Source: Lentzea sp. NEAU-D7 (GTDB taxonomy: Bacteria; Actinomycetota; Actinomycetes; Mycobacteriales; Pseudonocardiaceae). From it: DNA of 64,000 nt. The notes under the pieces were generated by a model that worked only from the letters and a program-made list of their open reading frames with translations, searched no databases and was not told the origin of the DNA. Position 1 is the first letter of the stretch, and each line of letters opens with the position of its first letter. Positions 56,089 to 64,000 of the stretch are shown one piece after another. The stretch spans positions 433,666-497,665 of the forward strand of contig NZ_JAPJDL010000004.1 of the NCBI RefSeq assembly GCF_026242055.1. Direction: 5' to 3'. Position numbers and translations under genes: made by a program.

Positions 56089-58661
56089 ACGCGGCGGCGT
56101 TGCTTGCGGACGGCTCGGTCGTCACCGTGCGCGAGCTGGGACCGGGGGACGTGTCGGCGTTGCTCGAGCTGCACCGCGGCCTGCCGGTCGAGGACCGGTA
56201 CCTGAGGTTCTTCAGCACGTCGCCGCACCAGCTGGAGGAGTTCGTCGAGCGGATGGTCTCACCGGACCCGCCGCGGCACGTGGTGCTCGGCGCGTTCCGC
56301 GAGAACCGGTTGCTGGGCGCCGCGAGCTACGTGGTGGTGCGCGAGACGGACTTCGCGGAGGTCGCGCTGGTCGTGTCGCACACCGAGCAGGCCCACGGCG
56401 TCGGCACGCTGCTGCTCGAACACCTCGTCTCGCTGGCGCGCGGCCGGGGCGTGCGCCGGTTCACCGCCGAGGTGCTCACGATCAACGGGCGCATGCTGCG
56501 GGTGTTCACCGATCTGGGACTCGTCGTCTCGATCGTGCCCGACGGCGAGGTCGTCTACGTGGAACTCGTCCTCGAACCCGCGGACCACTACCTCGACGTG
56601 GTGGGGCAACGCGAGTCGCGCGCCGATGTCGCGAGCCTGACCCACGTGCTGCGGCCGGGCTCGATCGCCGTGGTCGGCGCGGGCCGGTCACCCGGTTCGG
56701 TGGGCCACGCCGTGCTGCGCAACCTCGTGGGAGACGACTTCACCGGTGACCTGTACGCGGTCAACCCGCACGCGAAGTCGGTGGCCGGTGTCGACTGCTA
56801 CGCCTCGGTGAACGAACTGCCCGAGGCGCCGGAGCTCGCGGTGCTGTGCGTGCCGGCGAAGGCCGTCCCCGCCGTCGCCGAGCAGTGCGGCCGCCGGGGC
56901 GTGCGGGCGCTGGTCGTCATCTCGTCCGGTGTGGACGCCGAGGAACTGCTGAGGGTGGTTCGCGCGCACGGCATGCGCCTGGTGGGCCCGAACTGCCTCG
57001 GCGTCTCGACGAGCTCGCCCGCGGTGCGGATGAACGCCACGTTCTCAGCCGGCGGCACCCTCGCGGGTGGCGTCGGCCTGGTCACCCAGTCCGGCGGCGT
57101 CGCGATCGGCGTGCAGGAGGAGCTGCACCGGCTCGGTCTCGGCCTGTCGAACCTGGTCTCCACCGGCGACAAGCTCGACATCAGCAGCAACGACCTGCTC
57201 ATGTGGTGGGAGCACGACCAGGACACCCGGATCATCGCGCTGTACCTCGAGTCCTTCGGCAACCCGCGCAAGTTCGCCCGCATCGCGCGCCACGTCGCCG
57301 CCACCAAGCCGGTGCTCGCCATCCGCGCGGCCACCAGCGAGGCGGGCCAGCGCGCCGCGGCCTCGCACACCGCGTCCACCGCGACGCCGTCGGTCACCCG
57401 GGACGCGCTGTTCCGGCAGGCGGGCGTGATCGCGGTCGACAGCGTGCCGGAACTGACCGACGCCGTGGTGGCGCTGAGCTGGCAGCCCCGGCCCGGCGGA
57501 CGGTCCGTGGCGGTGCTGAGCAATGCCGGCGGACTCGGTGTGCTGGCCGCGGACGCCTGCGTCCAGCAGGGCCTGCACGTGGCCGCACTCGCCGACGAGA
57601 CCCGCAAGGCCCTGGCACGGCTCGTCCCGCAGACCGCCAGCGTGCACAACCCGGTCGACACCACCGCGGTCGTCGACGAGAAGACCTTCGCCCGCTGCCT
57701 CGACGTCATCGGCGCGGACCCCGCGGTCGACGCCGTGATCACCGTGACCGTGCCGACCGCACTCGGTGACCCCACCGGCGGTGTGCACGGTCTCGACGGC
57801 AAGCCGGTTCTCGCGGTGCGCACCGGACAGACCGAACGCCTCCCGGGTGACGTGCCCTGCTACGCCGAGCCCGCCCGCGCCGCCGCGGCACTGGCACGGC
57901 TGGTCGAGCGCGCTGACTGGCTGGACCGCCCGAGGGAGTTCGCCCGCCTGGGCCGGATCGACCTCGACGCCGCACGGGCGATCGTGGCGGGGAAGCAGGG
58001 CTGGCTGCCGCCGGACGAGGTCGTGTCACTGCTGACCACGTTCGGGCTGCCGGTGCTGGGCGGAACGCTCGCGACCACCGTCGAACACGCGGTGGCGGCA
58101 CAGCAGGCCTACGACGCGCCGGTCGCGCTCAAGGCCGTGGCCGATGACCTGCTGCACAAGAGCAAGGGAGGCGGCGTGGAACTCGGAGTCGCCGGCGCGG
58201 CCGGTGTCGCGGAAGCCTTCCGCGCGTTCCAGGAACGCTTCGGTGACCGGTTGCGCGGCGTGTTCGTGCAGCCGATGGCGTCCGGTGGCCGTGAGCTGCT
58301 GGTTGGTGTCGTCAGCGACGAGAAGTTCGGGCCGCTCGTGGTCACCGGGCTCGGCGGTGTGGACACCGACCTGCTCGACGACCGCGCCGCGGCCTTGGCG
58401 CCACTGTCCACAGCGGACGCCGACGACCTGCTGCACGGCTTCCGCACCGCGGGCCACGTGCTCGCCGGCACCGACGAGGAGGCCGTCCGGGACGTGCTGC
58501 TCCGCGTCGCCGAACTCGCCGGCGCACTGCCCGAGGTCGTCGAGCTCGACATCAACCCCCTGGTGCTGACCGAGACCGGATGCGTGGTCGTCGACGCGCG
58601 GGTGCGCGTCGCACCGGCCCGGCACGCCGACCCGTTCCTGCGCCGACTGCGCACCACCTGA
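56085..58661 (+). CDS. GNAT acetyltransferase fused to ADP-forming acyl-CoA synthetase (Pat-like)
   Basis: Product of 858 residues. Residues 1-165 form a GNAT domain (VALVVSHTEQAHGVGTLLLEHL is the acetyl-CoA loop). Then come a CoA-binding domain (SIAVVGAGRSPGSVG), a ligase domain with LVTQSGGVAIGV and AAASHTAS (His428), and an ATP-grasp domain (VALKAVADDLLHKSKGGGVELG; VELDINPLVL). Pat-type proteins acetylate Lys in acyl-CoA synthetases. Some have an inactive ligase half, but the His here is kept, so the domain could make acetyl-CoA or sense its level. It is in an operon with USPs and PPK2 and may couple protein acetylation to dormancy. Confidence 0.88.
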   Translation: MNAAALLADGSVVTVRELGPGDVSALLELHRGLPVEDRYLRFFSTSPHQLEEFVERMVSPDPPRHVVLGAFRENRLLGAASYVVVRETDFAEVALVVSHTEQAHGVGTLLLEHLVSLARGRGVRRFTAEVLTINGRMLRVFTDLGLVVSIVPDGEVVYVELVLEPADHYLDVVGQRESRADVASLTHVLRPGSIAVVGAGRSPGSVGHAVLRNLVGDDFTGDLYAVNPHAKSVAGVDCYASVNELPEAPELAVLCVPAKAVPAVAEQCGRRGVRALVVISSGVDAEELLRVVRAHGMRLVGPNCLGVSTSSPAVRMNATFSAGGTLAGGVGLVTQSGGVAIGVQEELHRLGLGLSNLVSTGDKLDISSNDLLMWWEHDQDTRIIALYLESFGNPRKFARIARHVAATKPVLAIRAATSEAGQRAAASHTASTATPSVTRDALFRQAGVIAVDSVPELTDAVVALSWQPRPGGRSVAVLSNAGGLGVLAADACVQQGLHVAALADETRKALARLVPQTASVHNPVDTTAVVDEKTFARCLDVIGADPAVDAVITVTVPTALGDPTGGVHGLDGKPVLAVRTGQTERLPGDVPCYAEPARAAAALARLVERADWLDRPREFARLGRIDLDAARAIVAGKQGWLPPDEVVSLLTTFGLPVLGGTLATTVEHAVAAQQAYDAPVALKAVADDLLHKSKGGGVELGVAGAAGVAEAFRAFQERFGDRLRGVFVQPMASGGRELLVGVVSDEKFGPLVVTGLGGVDTDLLDDRAAALAPLSTADADDLLHGFRTAGHVLAGTDEEAVRDVLLRVAELAGALPEVVELDINPLVLTETGCVVVDARVRVAPARHADPFLRRLRTT

Positions 58662-58690
58662 CCGGAACTGCGAACCGAGGGAGAAAAGCC

Positions 58691-59140
58691 ATGAGCACCA
58701 AGCCGATCGTGGTGGGCATCGATGGAACGCCCGCGTCGGACCAGGCGCTGGAGTGGGCACTGGACGAGGCCGTCGTGCGCGAATGCCCGTTGCACGTCGT
58801 GCACGCCTGGACGTTCGAGGCGCTGACCGACTGGACCGAGACCACCGAGCAGCGGATGCGGTCCGAGTCGGAGGCCCTGATCGAGAAGGCGGTGCGGACC
58901 GCCTCGGAGAAGCGCCAGGAGATGCCCGAGATCGTCCGCAGGAGCCTGCGCGGCGACGCGGCGGAGACGCTCGAACGGGCCTCGGAGGGCGCCGCGATGC
59001 TGGTCGTCGCCTCGCACACCGGGCGCCGGATCCGCCAGATCGTCCTGGGCTCGACGAGCATGCACGTCGTGCGGCACGCGCACGCGCCGATCGTCGTCAT
59101 CCCGGTCAACGACCACGAGCTCGCCGAGGCCGCGCGATGA
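58691..59140 (+). CDS. single-domain universal stress protein
   Basis: Product of 149 residues. IVVGIDGTPASDQALEWA and VVASHTGRRIRQIVLGSTSM; the ATP loop is changed (SHTGRRIRQIVLGS) but keeps the last GS. ATG 58691 with GAGGGAG upstream, 29 bases after the previous stop. It overlaps the CBS gene start by ATGA. Confidence 0.9.
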   Translation: MSTKPIVVGIDGTPASDQALEWALDEAVVRECPLHVVHAWTFEALTDWTETTEQRMRSESEALIEKAVRTASEKRQEMPEIVRRSLRGDAAETLERASEGAAMLVVASHTGRRIRQIVLGSTSMHVVRHAHAPIVVIPVNDHELAEAAR

Positions 59141-59532
59141 AGGCCGCCGACACGATGGCCCGCCCGCTCGTCACGGTCGGGCCGCGCGACTTCGCCCGCC
59201 ACGCCGAGGGGCTGATGGACGACTTCGGCCTGACGATGCTGCCGGTGGTCGACGGGGACTTCTTCCTCGGAGTGGTGACCAAGGCCGGTTGCCGCCGCGG
59301 TGAGGACGAGGCGCCCAAGGTCGAACGCGTCATGTCCCAGCCGGCGCTCACGGTCGGGCCGGACTTCGACGCGGCGACGCTGTTCGAGGCGATGAACCGC
59401 TACGAGGTGATCTGCGTGCCGGTGCTCGACGACGGCCGGGTCATCGGCGTGGTCACCCGGCTCGACGTCCTCCGCGCCATCAGTCACGACGATCCGCACC
59501 TGCGAGTGGGCAATGCCGCTGAGCACCGCTGA
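59137..59532 (+). CDS. CBS-domain pair protein (Hrp1-like)
   Basis: Product of 131 residues, two CBS motifs and nothing else: TMARPLVTVGPRD...LPVVDGDFFLGVVTKAG and VMSQPALTVGPDFD...VPVLDDGRVIGVVTRLDV. This is the Hrp1 arrangement of the M. tuberculosis DosR regulon; CBS pairs usually bind AMP/ATP-like ligands. ATG 59137 overlaps the stop of the USP gene. Its 3' end overlaps the P-type ATPase start by 20 bases. Confidence 0.88.
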   Translation: MKAADTMARPLVTVGPRDFARHAEGLMDDFGLTMLPVVDGDFFLGVVTKAGCRRGEDEAPKVERVMSQPALTVGPDFDAATLFEAMNRYEVICVPVLDDGRVIGVVTRLDVLRAISHDDPHLRVGNAAEHR

Positions 59533-62038
59533 CCGCGAGGACGTCGTCCACCACGGGTTGCCGGTGGCCGAGGTCGTCCTCATCGCGGAGACCGACGAGG
59601 CCGAGGGCCTGTCCACCACCCAGTGGCGGGAACGCCTGGCCGCCCTCGGCCCGAACGAGCTGCCCGCCGGACGCGGGCCGAGCTGGGTGGTGCGGCTGCT
59701 CGGACAGCTGCACCACCCGCTCATCTACGTGCTGCTGGTCGCCGCCGGGATCACCGCCGCGCTCGGCGAGGTCGTGGACGCCTCCGTGGTGTTCGGCGTC
59801 GTCGTGGTCAACGCGATCATCGGCTTCATCCAGGAGGCGCGCGCCGAACGGGCCCTGGACGCGCTGACGGCGATGGTGCGCACCGAGGTGACCGTCGTGC
59901 GCGACGGCCTCACCGCACGGGTCCCGTCCGCCGAGCTCGTGCCCGGCGACCTGGTCGTGCTGGAGGCGGGCGACCAGGTCGGCGCGGACCTGCGGCTGGT
60001 CACCACCAAGGAGCTGCGGATCGACGAGTCGGCGCTGACCGGCGAGTCGGTTCCGGTGGCGAAGAGCCCGGTGGAGTTGCCGGCGGACACCGCGCTGGCC
60101 GACCGCACCAACATGGCGTACTCCGGCACGCTGGTGACCGCCGGGGGAGGGCGCGGTGTCGTGGTCGCGACCGCCGCCGACACCGAGATCGGCCGCGTGC
60201 ACCGGCTGGTCAGCACGACCGCCACCGTGCAGACCCCGTTGACCCGCAAGCTCGCGCGCTTCAGCCAGATCCTGACGGTGGTGATCCTCGGGCTCGCGGC
60301 GTTCAGCGTCGTGGTCGGGGTGCTGCGCGGCGAACCGCTCGCCGAGATGGTCACCGCCGCCGTCGCACTCGCGGTCGGCGCGATCCCCGAAGGCCTGCCC
60401 GCGGCGGTCACCGTGACCCTGGCGATCGGGGTGGCGCGGATGGCGAAGCGCAACGCGATCATCCGCAGGCTGCCCGCGGTCGAGACGCTGGGCAGCACCA
60501 CTGTCATCTGCACGGACAAGACGGGAACGCTGACGGCCAACGCGATGACCGTCAACGCGGTCGTCGTGGGAACCACGCGCCACGAGTTGTCCGGCATCGG
60601 GTACGAGCCCGCCGGGGTCGTGACGCCCGAACCGACCCCGGCTCTGCGGGAGTGCCTGCTGGCAGGCCTGGCGTGCAACGACGCGCGGATCGTCGAGGAC
60701 GGTGGGCGCTGGCTCCCCGTCGGCGATCCGACGGAGGCCGCGCTCGTCGTGGCGGCCCGCAAGGCCGGGCTGGACCACGGCGACGTCCCGGATCGGGTCG
60801 ACGTGCTGCCGTTCAGCTCGGAACGGATGTTCATGGCGACCCGGCACGCCAACGACGTGGTCTACGTCAAGGGCGCGGTCGAACGGGTGCTGGCCCTCGC
60901 CGGGCTGGACCGGAGCGCCGAGGCCGAGGAACTGTCCGCCTCCGGCCTGCGCGTGCTGGCTATCGGCCGCGCGGCGGGTGCCGAGCTGTCCGAGGAGGGC
61001 TTGCGGGGCAACGTGGTCCTGCTCGGTCTGGTCGCGATGCACGACCCGGCGCGGCCCGAGGCGGTCGAAGCGGTGCGCGCCTGTCAGGCGGCGGGCATCG
61101 AGGTCAAGATGATCACCGGTGACCACCCCGCCACCGCACGCGCCATCGCGGCGGAGTTCGGCATCACCGACGTGCACGCCCGCGTCGCGCCGGAGGAGAA
61201 GCTGAGGCTGGTCAAGGAGATCCAGGCCGGTGGCGAGGTCGTCGCGATGACGGGCGACGGCGTGAACGACGCGCCGGCGTTGCGGCGCGCGGACATCGGC
61301 GTGGCCATGGGCAAGGGCGGCACCGAGGTGGCCAAGCAGGCCGCCGACATGGTGCTGACGGACGACAACTTCGCCTCGATCCGTGCCGCCGTCGAGGAGG
61401 GTCGCGCGGTCTTCGACAACCTGCGCAAGTTCATCATCTGGACGTTGCCCACCAACATGGCCGAGGGCCTGGTGATCCTCACGGCGATCCTGCTCGGCGC
61501 GGCGCTGCCGATCTTGCCTGTGCAGATCCTGTGGATCAACATGACCACCGCGGTCGCACTCGGCCTGACGCTGGCGTTCGAACCGCGCGAAGCGGACGTG
61601 ATGAGCCGGCCGCCGCTGCCTCCGTCGCTTCCCCTGCTGACGAGACAGCTCGTCGGCCGGATCGTGTTCGTCTCGGCGATCCTGCTCGCGTGCTCGTTCG
61701 GCGCGTTCCGCTGGCAACTCGCGTCCGGTGCGACCCTGGACGTCGCGCGGACGGTGGCGGTCAACGTGTTCGTCGGCGCCCAGATCGCCTACCTGGTGAA
61801 CTGCCGGTCGCTGGAGAAGTGGCGGCCGAGCACCGGACCGAACCGCTGGCTGTGGGTGGGCATCGCGCTGACCGTCGGCCTGCAGCTGCTGCTGACCTAC
61901 GTGCCGTTCATGAACGACCTGTTCCACACCGCGCCGCTCGGGTGGCAGCCCTGGCTGGTGGTCTTCATGCTGAGCACGGCGGCGTACGTCGTCGTGGAGC
62001 TGGAGAAGTGGCGGCAGCGTCACGGGAGAGGCAGCTGA
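59513..62038 (+). CDS. ctpF: P-type cation-transporting ATPase (CtpF-like, P2 type)
   Basis: Product of 841 residues. The cytoplasmic start is followed by the actuator TGESVPV, phosphorylation motif CTDKTGTLT near residue 335, KGA in the nucleotide domain, TGDGVNDAPAL hinge, and ten membrane helices including PEGLP and the NMAEG / NMTT segments that bind Ca2+ or other cations in P2 pumps. In M. tuberculosis CtpF belongs to the DosR regulon and is linked to Ca2+ export. Transport specificity is not proven. ATG 59513 overlaps the CBS gene and the ATPase stop overlaps the PPK2 start. Confidence 0.9.
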   Translation: MPLSTADREDVVHHGLPVAEVVLIAETDEAEGLSTTQWRERLAALGPNELPAGRGPSWVVRLLGQLHHPLIYVLLVAAGITAALGEVVDASVVFGVVVVNAIIGFIQEARAERALDALTAMVRTEVTVVRDGLTARVPSAELVPGDLVVLEAGDQVGADLRLVTTKELRIDESALTGESVPVAKSPVELPADTALADRTNMAYSGTLVTAGGGRGVVVATAADTEIGRVHRLVSTTATVQTPLTRKLARFSQILTVVILGLAAFSVVVGVLRGEPLAEMVTAAVALAVGAIPEGLPAAVTVTLAIGVARMAKRNAIIRRLPAVETLGSTTVICTDKTGTLTANAMTVNAVVVGTTRHELSGIGYEPAGVVTPEPTPALRECLLAGLACNDARIVEDGGRWLPVGDPTEAALVVAARKAGLDHGDVPDRVDVLPFSSERMFMATRHANDVVYVKGAVERVLALAGLDRSAEAEELSASGLRVLAIGRAAGAELSEEGLRGNVVLLGLVAMHDPARPEAVEAVRACQAAGIEVKMITGDHPATARAIAAEFGITDVHARVAPEEKLRLVKEIQAGGEVVAMTGDGVNDAPALRRADIGVAMGKGGTEVAKQAADMVLTDDNFASIRAAVEEGRAVFDNLRKFIIWTLPTNMAEGLVILTAILLGAALPILPVQILWINMTTAVALGLTLAFEPREADVMSRPPLPPSLPLLTRQLVGRIVFVSAILLACSFGAFRWQLASGATLDVARTVAVNVFVGAQIAYLVNCRSLEKWRPSTGPNRWLWVGIALTVGLQLLLTYVPFMNDLFHTAPLGWQPWLVVFMLSTAAYVVVELEKWRQRHGRGS

Positions 62039-62829
62039 TGGCCAAGCTGGGGCGGGAAGCGTACGAGCAGGAGCTGCTCCGGCTGCAGACCGAGCTGGTG
62101 AAGCTGCAGGAGTGGGTGAAGGCCACCGGTGCCCGGCTCGTCGTGGCGTTCGAGGGCCGTGACGCGGCGGGCAAGGGCTCGGCGATCAAACGGATCACCG
62201 AACACCTCAACCCGCGCGTCGCCCGGATCGTGGCGTTGCCCGCGCCCAGTGAACGCGAACGCACCCAGTGGTACTTCCAGCGCTACGTGCCGCACCTGCC
62301 GGCGGCCGGCGAGATCGTGCTGCTGGACCGCAGCTGGTACAACCGCGCGGGCGTCGAACGCGTGATGGGCTACTGCACGCCGGAGGAGCACAGGCTGTTC
62401 CTCCGGCAGTGCCCGCAGTTCGAGCGCATGCTCGTCGAGGACGGTGTCCTGCTGCGGAAGTACTGGTTCTCGGTCAGCGACGCCGAGCAGGAACGCCGGT
62501 TCCGCAAGCGCCTCGACGACCCGCTCAAGCGGTGGAAGCTCTCGCCGATGGACCTGGAGTCGCTGACCCGCTGGGAGGACTACTCGCGCGCCAAGGACGA
62601 GATGATGGTGCACACCGACATCGCCGAGTCACCCTGGCACGTGGTCGAAGGCGACGACAAGCGGCGGGCGCGGATCAACATGATCGCCCACCTGCTCAGC
62701 ACGATCGACTACCACGAGGTCACCGCGCCGAAGATCAAGCTGCCCGCGCGGCCACCGTCCAGCGGCTACCAGCGCACGGCCCGCGCTCTGCAGCGCGAGG
62801 TGCCGGATCACGCGGCCGAGCTCGTCTGA
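62038..62829 (+). CDS. ppk2: polyphosphate kinase 2
   Basis: Product of 263 residues, class I PPK2 size. Walker A EGRDAAGKGS at residues 38-47, Walker B LLDRSWYNRAGVE, QCPQFERMLVEDG, and the lid RFRKRLDDPLKRWKLSPMDL. It transfers phosphate between polyphosphate and nucleotides, often making GTP or ATP from polyphosphate. ATG 62038 overlaps the P-type ATPase stop by TGATG. In this DevR operon it may supply nucleotide energy when respiration is off. It converges on the Zn-ribbon gene with a 22-base overlap. Confidence 0.92.
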   Translation: MAKLGREAYEQELLRLQTELVKLQEWVKATGARLVVAFEGRDAAGKGSAIKRITEHLNPRVARIVALPAPSERERTQWYFQRYVPHLPAAGEIVLLDRSWYNRAGVERVMGYCTPEEHRLFLRQCPQFERMLVEDGVLLRKYWFSVSDAEQERRFRKRLDDPLKRWKLSPMDLESLTRWEDYSRAKDEMMVHTDIAESPWHVVEGDDKRRARINMIAHLLSTIDYHEVTAPKIKLPARPPSSGYQRTARALQREVPDHAAELV

Positions 62830-63203
62830 ACGTCGGCGAAGAAGCCCTGTGCCGCCGCCAGGCTCGCCCGGCACGCGCGGATGATCTGGCGGGTCGCCGA
62901 GGTGCGCGGGGTCCGGTGGCACGACTCGCACCGCACCAGGACGTCACCGGTCAGCTCGTCGACGCCGACCGAGGCAGTGGAGCGGCAGTCGCGGCACCAG
63001 CGGTGGCCGGTGACCTTGATGACGTGGTCGGCGGAGTGCACGCAGTGGTGCAGCCACCGGCGGTGCAGCCGGCACGAGACGCGCTCGAGCGGGTCGAGCC
63101 CGAGCTCCTCCGCCGCGTCCTCCTCGGCGAGCATCACGGCGAGCCCGCGGTCCCTGACGTCCGCGTAGGGCTGGTGGTCGGCGACGAGAAGTGGCGTGGT
63201 CAC
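62808..63203 (-). CDS. small Cys/His-rich (zinc-ribbon-like) protein, unknown
   Basis: Product of 131 residues. VSCRLHRRWLHHCVHSADHV, RWCRDCRST and VRCESCHRT form paired Cys/His sets compatible with one or two zinc sites, and the C-terminus has a helix (ATRQIIRACRASLAAAQGFF). I do not recognise a family. GTG 63203 is preceded by AGGAG; the longer ORF start at 63317 runs over the DevR-like box and is unlikely. The box about 84-107 bases upstream suggests membership of the regulon. Confidence 0.75.
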   Translation of the reverse strand: MTTPLLVADHQPYADVRDRGLAVMLAEEDAAEELGLDPLERVSCRLHRRWLHHCVHSADHVIKVTGHRWCRDCRSTASVGVDELTGDVLVRCESCHRTPRTSATRQIIRACRASLAAAQGFFADVQTSSAA

Positions 63204-63286
63204 GGCGGGCTCCTGGGGTTCCGGCGATGAATCCAGGCTGCTCCGCGGCCCCTTTCGCGAACACCGCACCGCGACTTCGTTCTGCC

Positions 63287-63323
63287 GAGACCAGGGACTC
63301 ATCGGCGACGAGACCAAGGTCCC
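63287..63323. promoter_or_regulatory. paired DevR-like boxes between Zn-ribbon and Rv1733c-like genes
   Basis: GAGACCAAGGTCCC at 63310-63323 is one base from the best island copy; GAGACCAGGGACTC at 63287-63300 is a weaker second copy. Their starts are 23 bases apart, as for the pair at 55513/55536. Confidence 0.68.
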
Positions 63324-63370
63324 TGGGGACGACCGCCTCCGTCGAGAAGTCTGGGCGGTGGAGGTGGACC

Positions 63371-63964
63371 ATGACCGCGAACACGATGTCCCGGCTGCTC
63401 CGGCAGGCTTTCCCCGGACACAACCCGCTCGCCGCGTTCGGCGACCGCGCCGAGGGCGCGGTGCTCGTGCTGGCAGGCGTGGTGGCGTTGCTCGCCGTCC
63501 CGGTGACCGCGGCGATCGGCTCGGACGTCTACGCGACGCACGAGTCGCGCGTCGCGGTCGAGCAGAGGACCCGGTCTCATGTGGACGCCGTCCTCGTGGA
63601 GGACGCCCCGTCGATGGACGGTGCTGCCAGCAGCGAAGCGCTCATCGAGACGACCGATGCCATCGCGACCTGGCGCATGCCCGACGGCGTCGAGCGGAAG
63701 GGCGTCGTCCGAGCGCCCTACGGCGCCGAGGCCGGCACGACGCTGCGGATCTGGGTCGATCCCGGCGGTGAGCCGACCGAGCCGCCGATGACGAACCAGG
63801 GTGCGCTGTTCAACGCGATCTTCAGCGCGCTGGTGCTGTGGGGCCTGGTCGCGGGTGCGATGGCGGCGCTGTTCGGGCTGGTGCGGTTCGTGCACATGAG
63901 GATCCGCCTGCGCTGGTGGCAGCTCGAATGGGAGCTGACCGCGCCGGACTGGACCGGGCGGTGA
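63371..63964 (+). CDS. Rv1733c-like two-helix membrane protein
   Basis: Product of 197 residues. An N-terminal helix (AVLVLAGVVALLAVPVTAAIG) and a C-terminal helix (FNAIFSALVLWGLVAGAMAALFGL) enclose an extracytoplasmic domain of about 105 residues with VEQRTRSHVDAVLVEDAP and RIWVDPGGEPTEPP. The layout and several segments (NPLAAFGDRAEG, RKGVVRAPYGAEAG) match Rv1733c, a DosR-regulon membrane antigen of M. tuberculosis. ATG 63371 follows GGAGGTGG. Function is unknown. Confidence 0.83.
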   Translation: MTANTMSRLLRQAFPGHNPLAAFGDRAEGAVLVLAGVVALLAVPVTAAIGSDVYATHESRVAVEQRTRSHVDAVLVEDAPSMDGAASSEALIETTDAIATWRMPDGVERKGVVRAPYGAEAGTTLRIWVDPGGEPTEPPMTNQGALFNAIFSALVLWGLVAGAMAALFGLVRFVHMRIRLRWWQLEWELTAPDWTGR

Positions 63965-64000
63965 CCCCCACCGTCCCACGAGGACCGCGACGACGAAGGG

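Noticed and set aside
59480..62023. 847-codon open frame on the minus strand
   Set aside because: Antisense shadow of the P-type ATPase, caused by high third-position GC. Its translation is rich in Arg, His, Asp and Gly with no domain.

Overview
The window is high-GC, densely coded DNA with GTG starts, four-base start/stop overlaps, several apparently leaderless promoters, SARP and LanC-like proteins, F420-type and Acg-type redox proteins and secreted polysaccharide hydrolases. This points to a soil actinobacterium, most likely of the Pseudonocardiales type (Lentzea/Saccharothrix/Amycolatopsis-like). That placement is inferred from gene families; there is no rRNA gene in the window.

Layout. 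1-3.0 kb: SDR / aldehyde dehydrogenase / SDR catabolic operon, cut by the left edge. 3.1-6.3 kb: small secreted Cys protein, exported S33 tripeptidyl-peptidase-like hydrolase, PatB/MalY-type PLP enzyme. 6.4-11.2 kb: Drr-type ABC exporter facing a 1009-residue SARP/NB-ARC regulator, with a strong hairpin between them. 11.2-16.6 kb: APH-like kinase divergent from a stand-alone LanC-like cyclase with a Cys-Cys-Gly zinc motif, an LLM flavin oxidoreductase, and a divergent LysR / 2,2-dialkylglycine-decarboxylase pair. 16.7-27 kb: two-component system, GT87 mannosyltransferase, GH3 glucosidase, deazaflavin reductase, a MerR-controlled metalloid-type operon with a readable MerR promoter, an ABC exporter and a STAS protein. 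27-31 kb: GT4 glycosyltransferase, two GAF-ANTAR antiterminators, a secreted Ca-binding-repeat protein. 31.7-38.7 kb: a P-type ATPase remnant, a Tat-exported GH30_8 glucuronoxylanase with a CebR-type operator, MBL hydrolase, CGNR regulator, lipoprotein, XylX-like FAH enzyme, LRR protein.

The main find is 38.8-64 kb: a nearly continuous DevR/DosR-type hypoxia and dormancy island of about 25 kb. It has a DevS heme-sensor kinase (heme-ligand His and phospho-acceptor His both present), a 217-residue DevR, flavohemoglobin, seven universal stress protein genes, two Acg-type nitroreductase proteins, two CBS proteins, phosphoketolase plus acetate kinase, a GNAT/ADP-forming acyl-CoA synthetase fusion, a CtpF-like P-type ATPase, PPK2, an Rv1733c-like membrane protein and several unknowns. 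A 14-bp palindrome close to GGGACCAAGGTCCC sits in front of almost every transcription unit of the island and resembles the mycobacterial DevR box, so the regulon can be read from the sequence. Together the genes suggest a survival programme: sense loss of O2 or presence of NO, detoxify NO, make ATP from acetyl phosphate and polyphosphate, and retune membrane transport and protein acetylation.

I saw no tRNA, rRNA, CRISPR array, insertion sequence or complete biosynthetic gene cluster.
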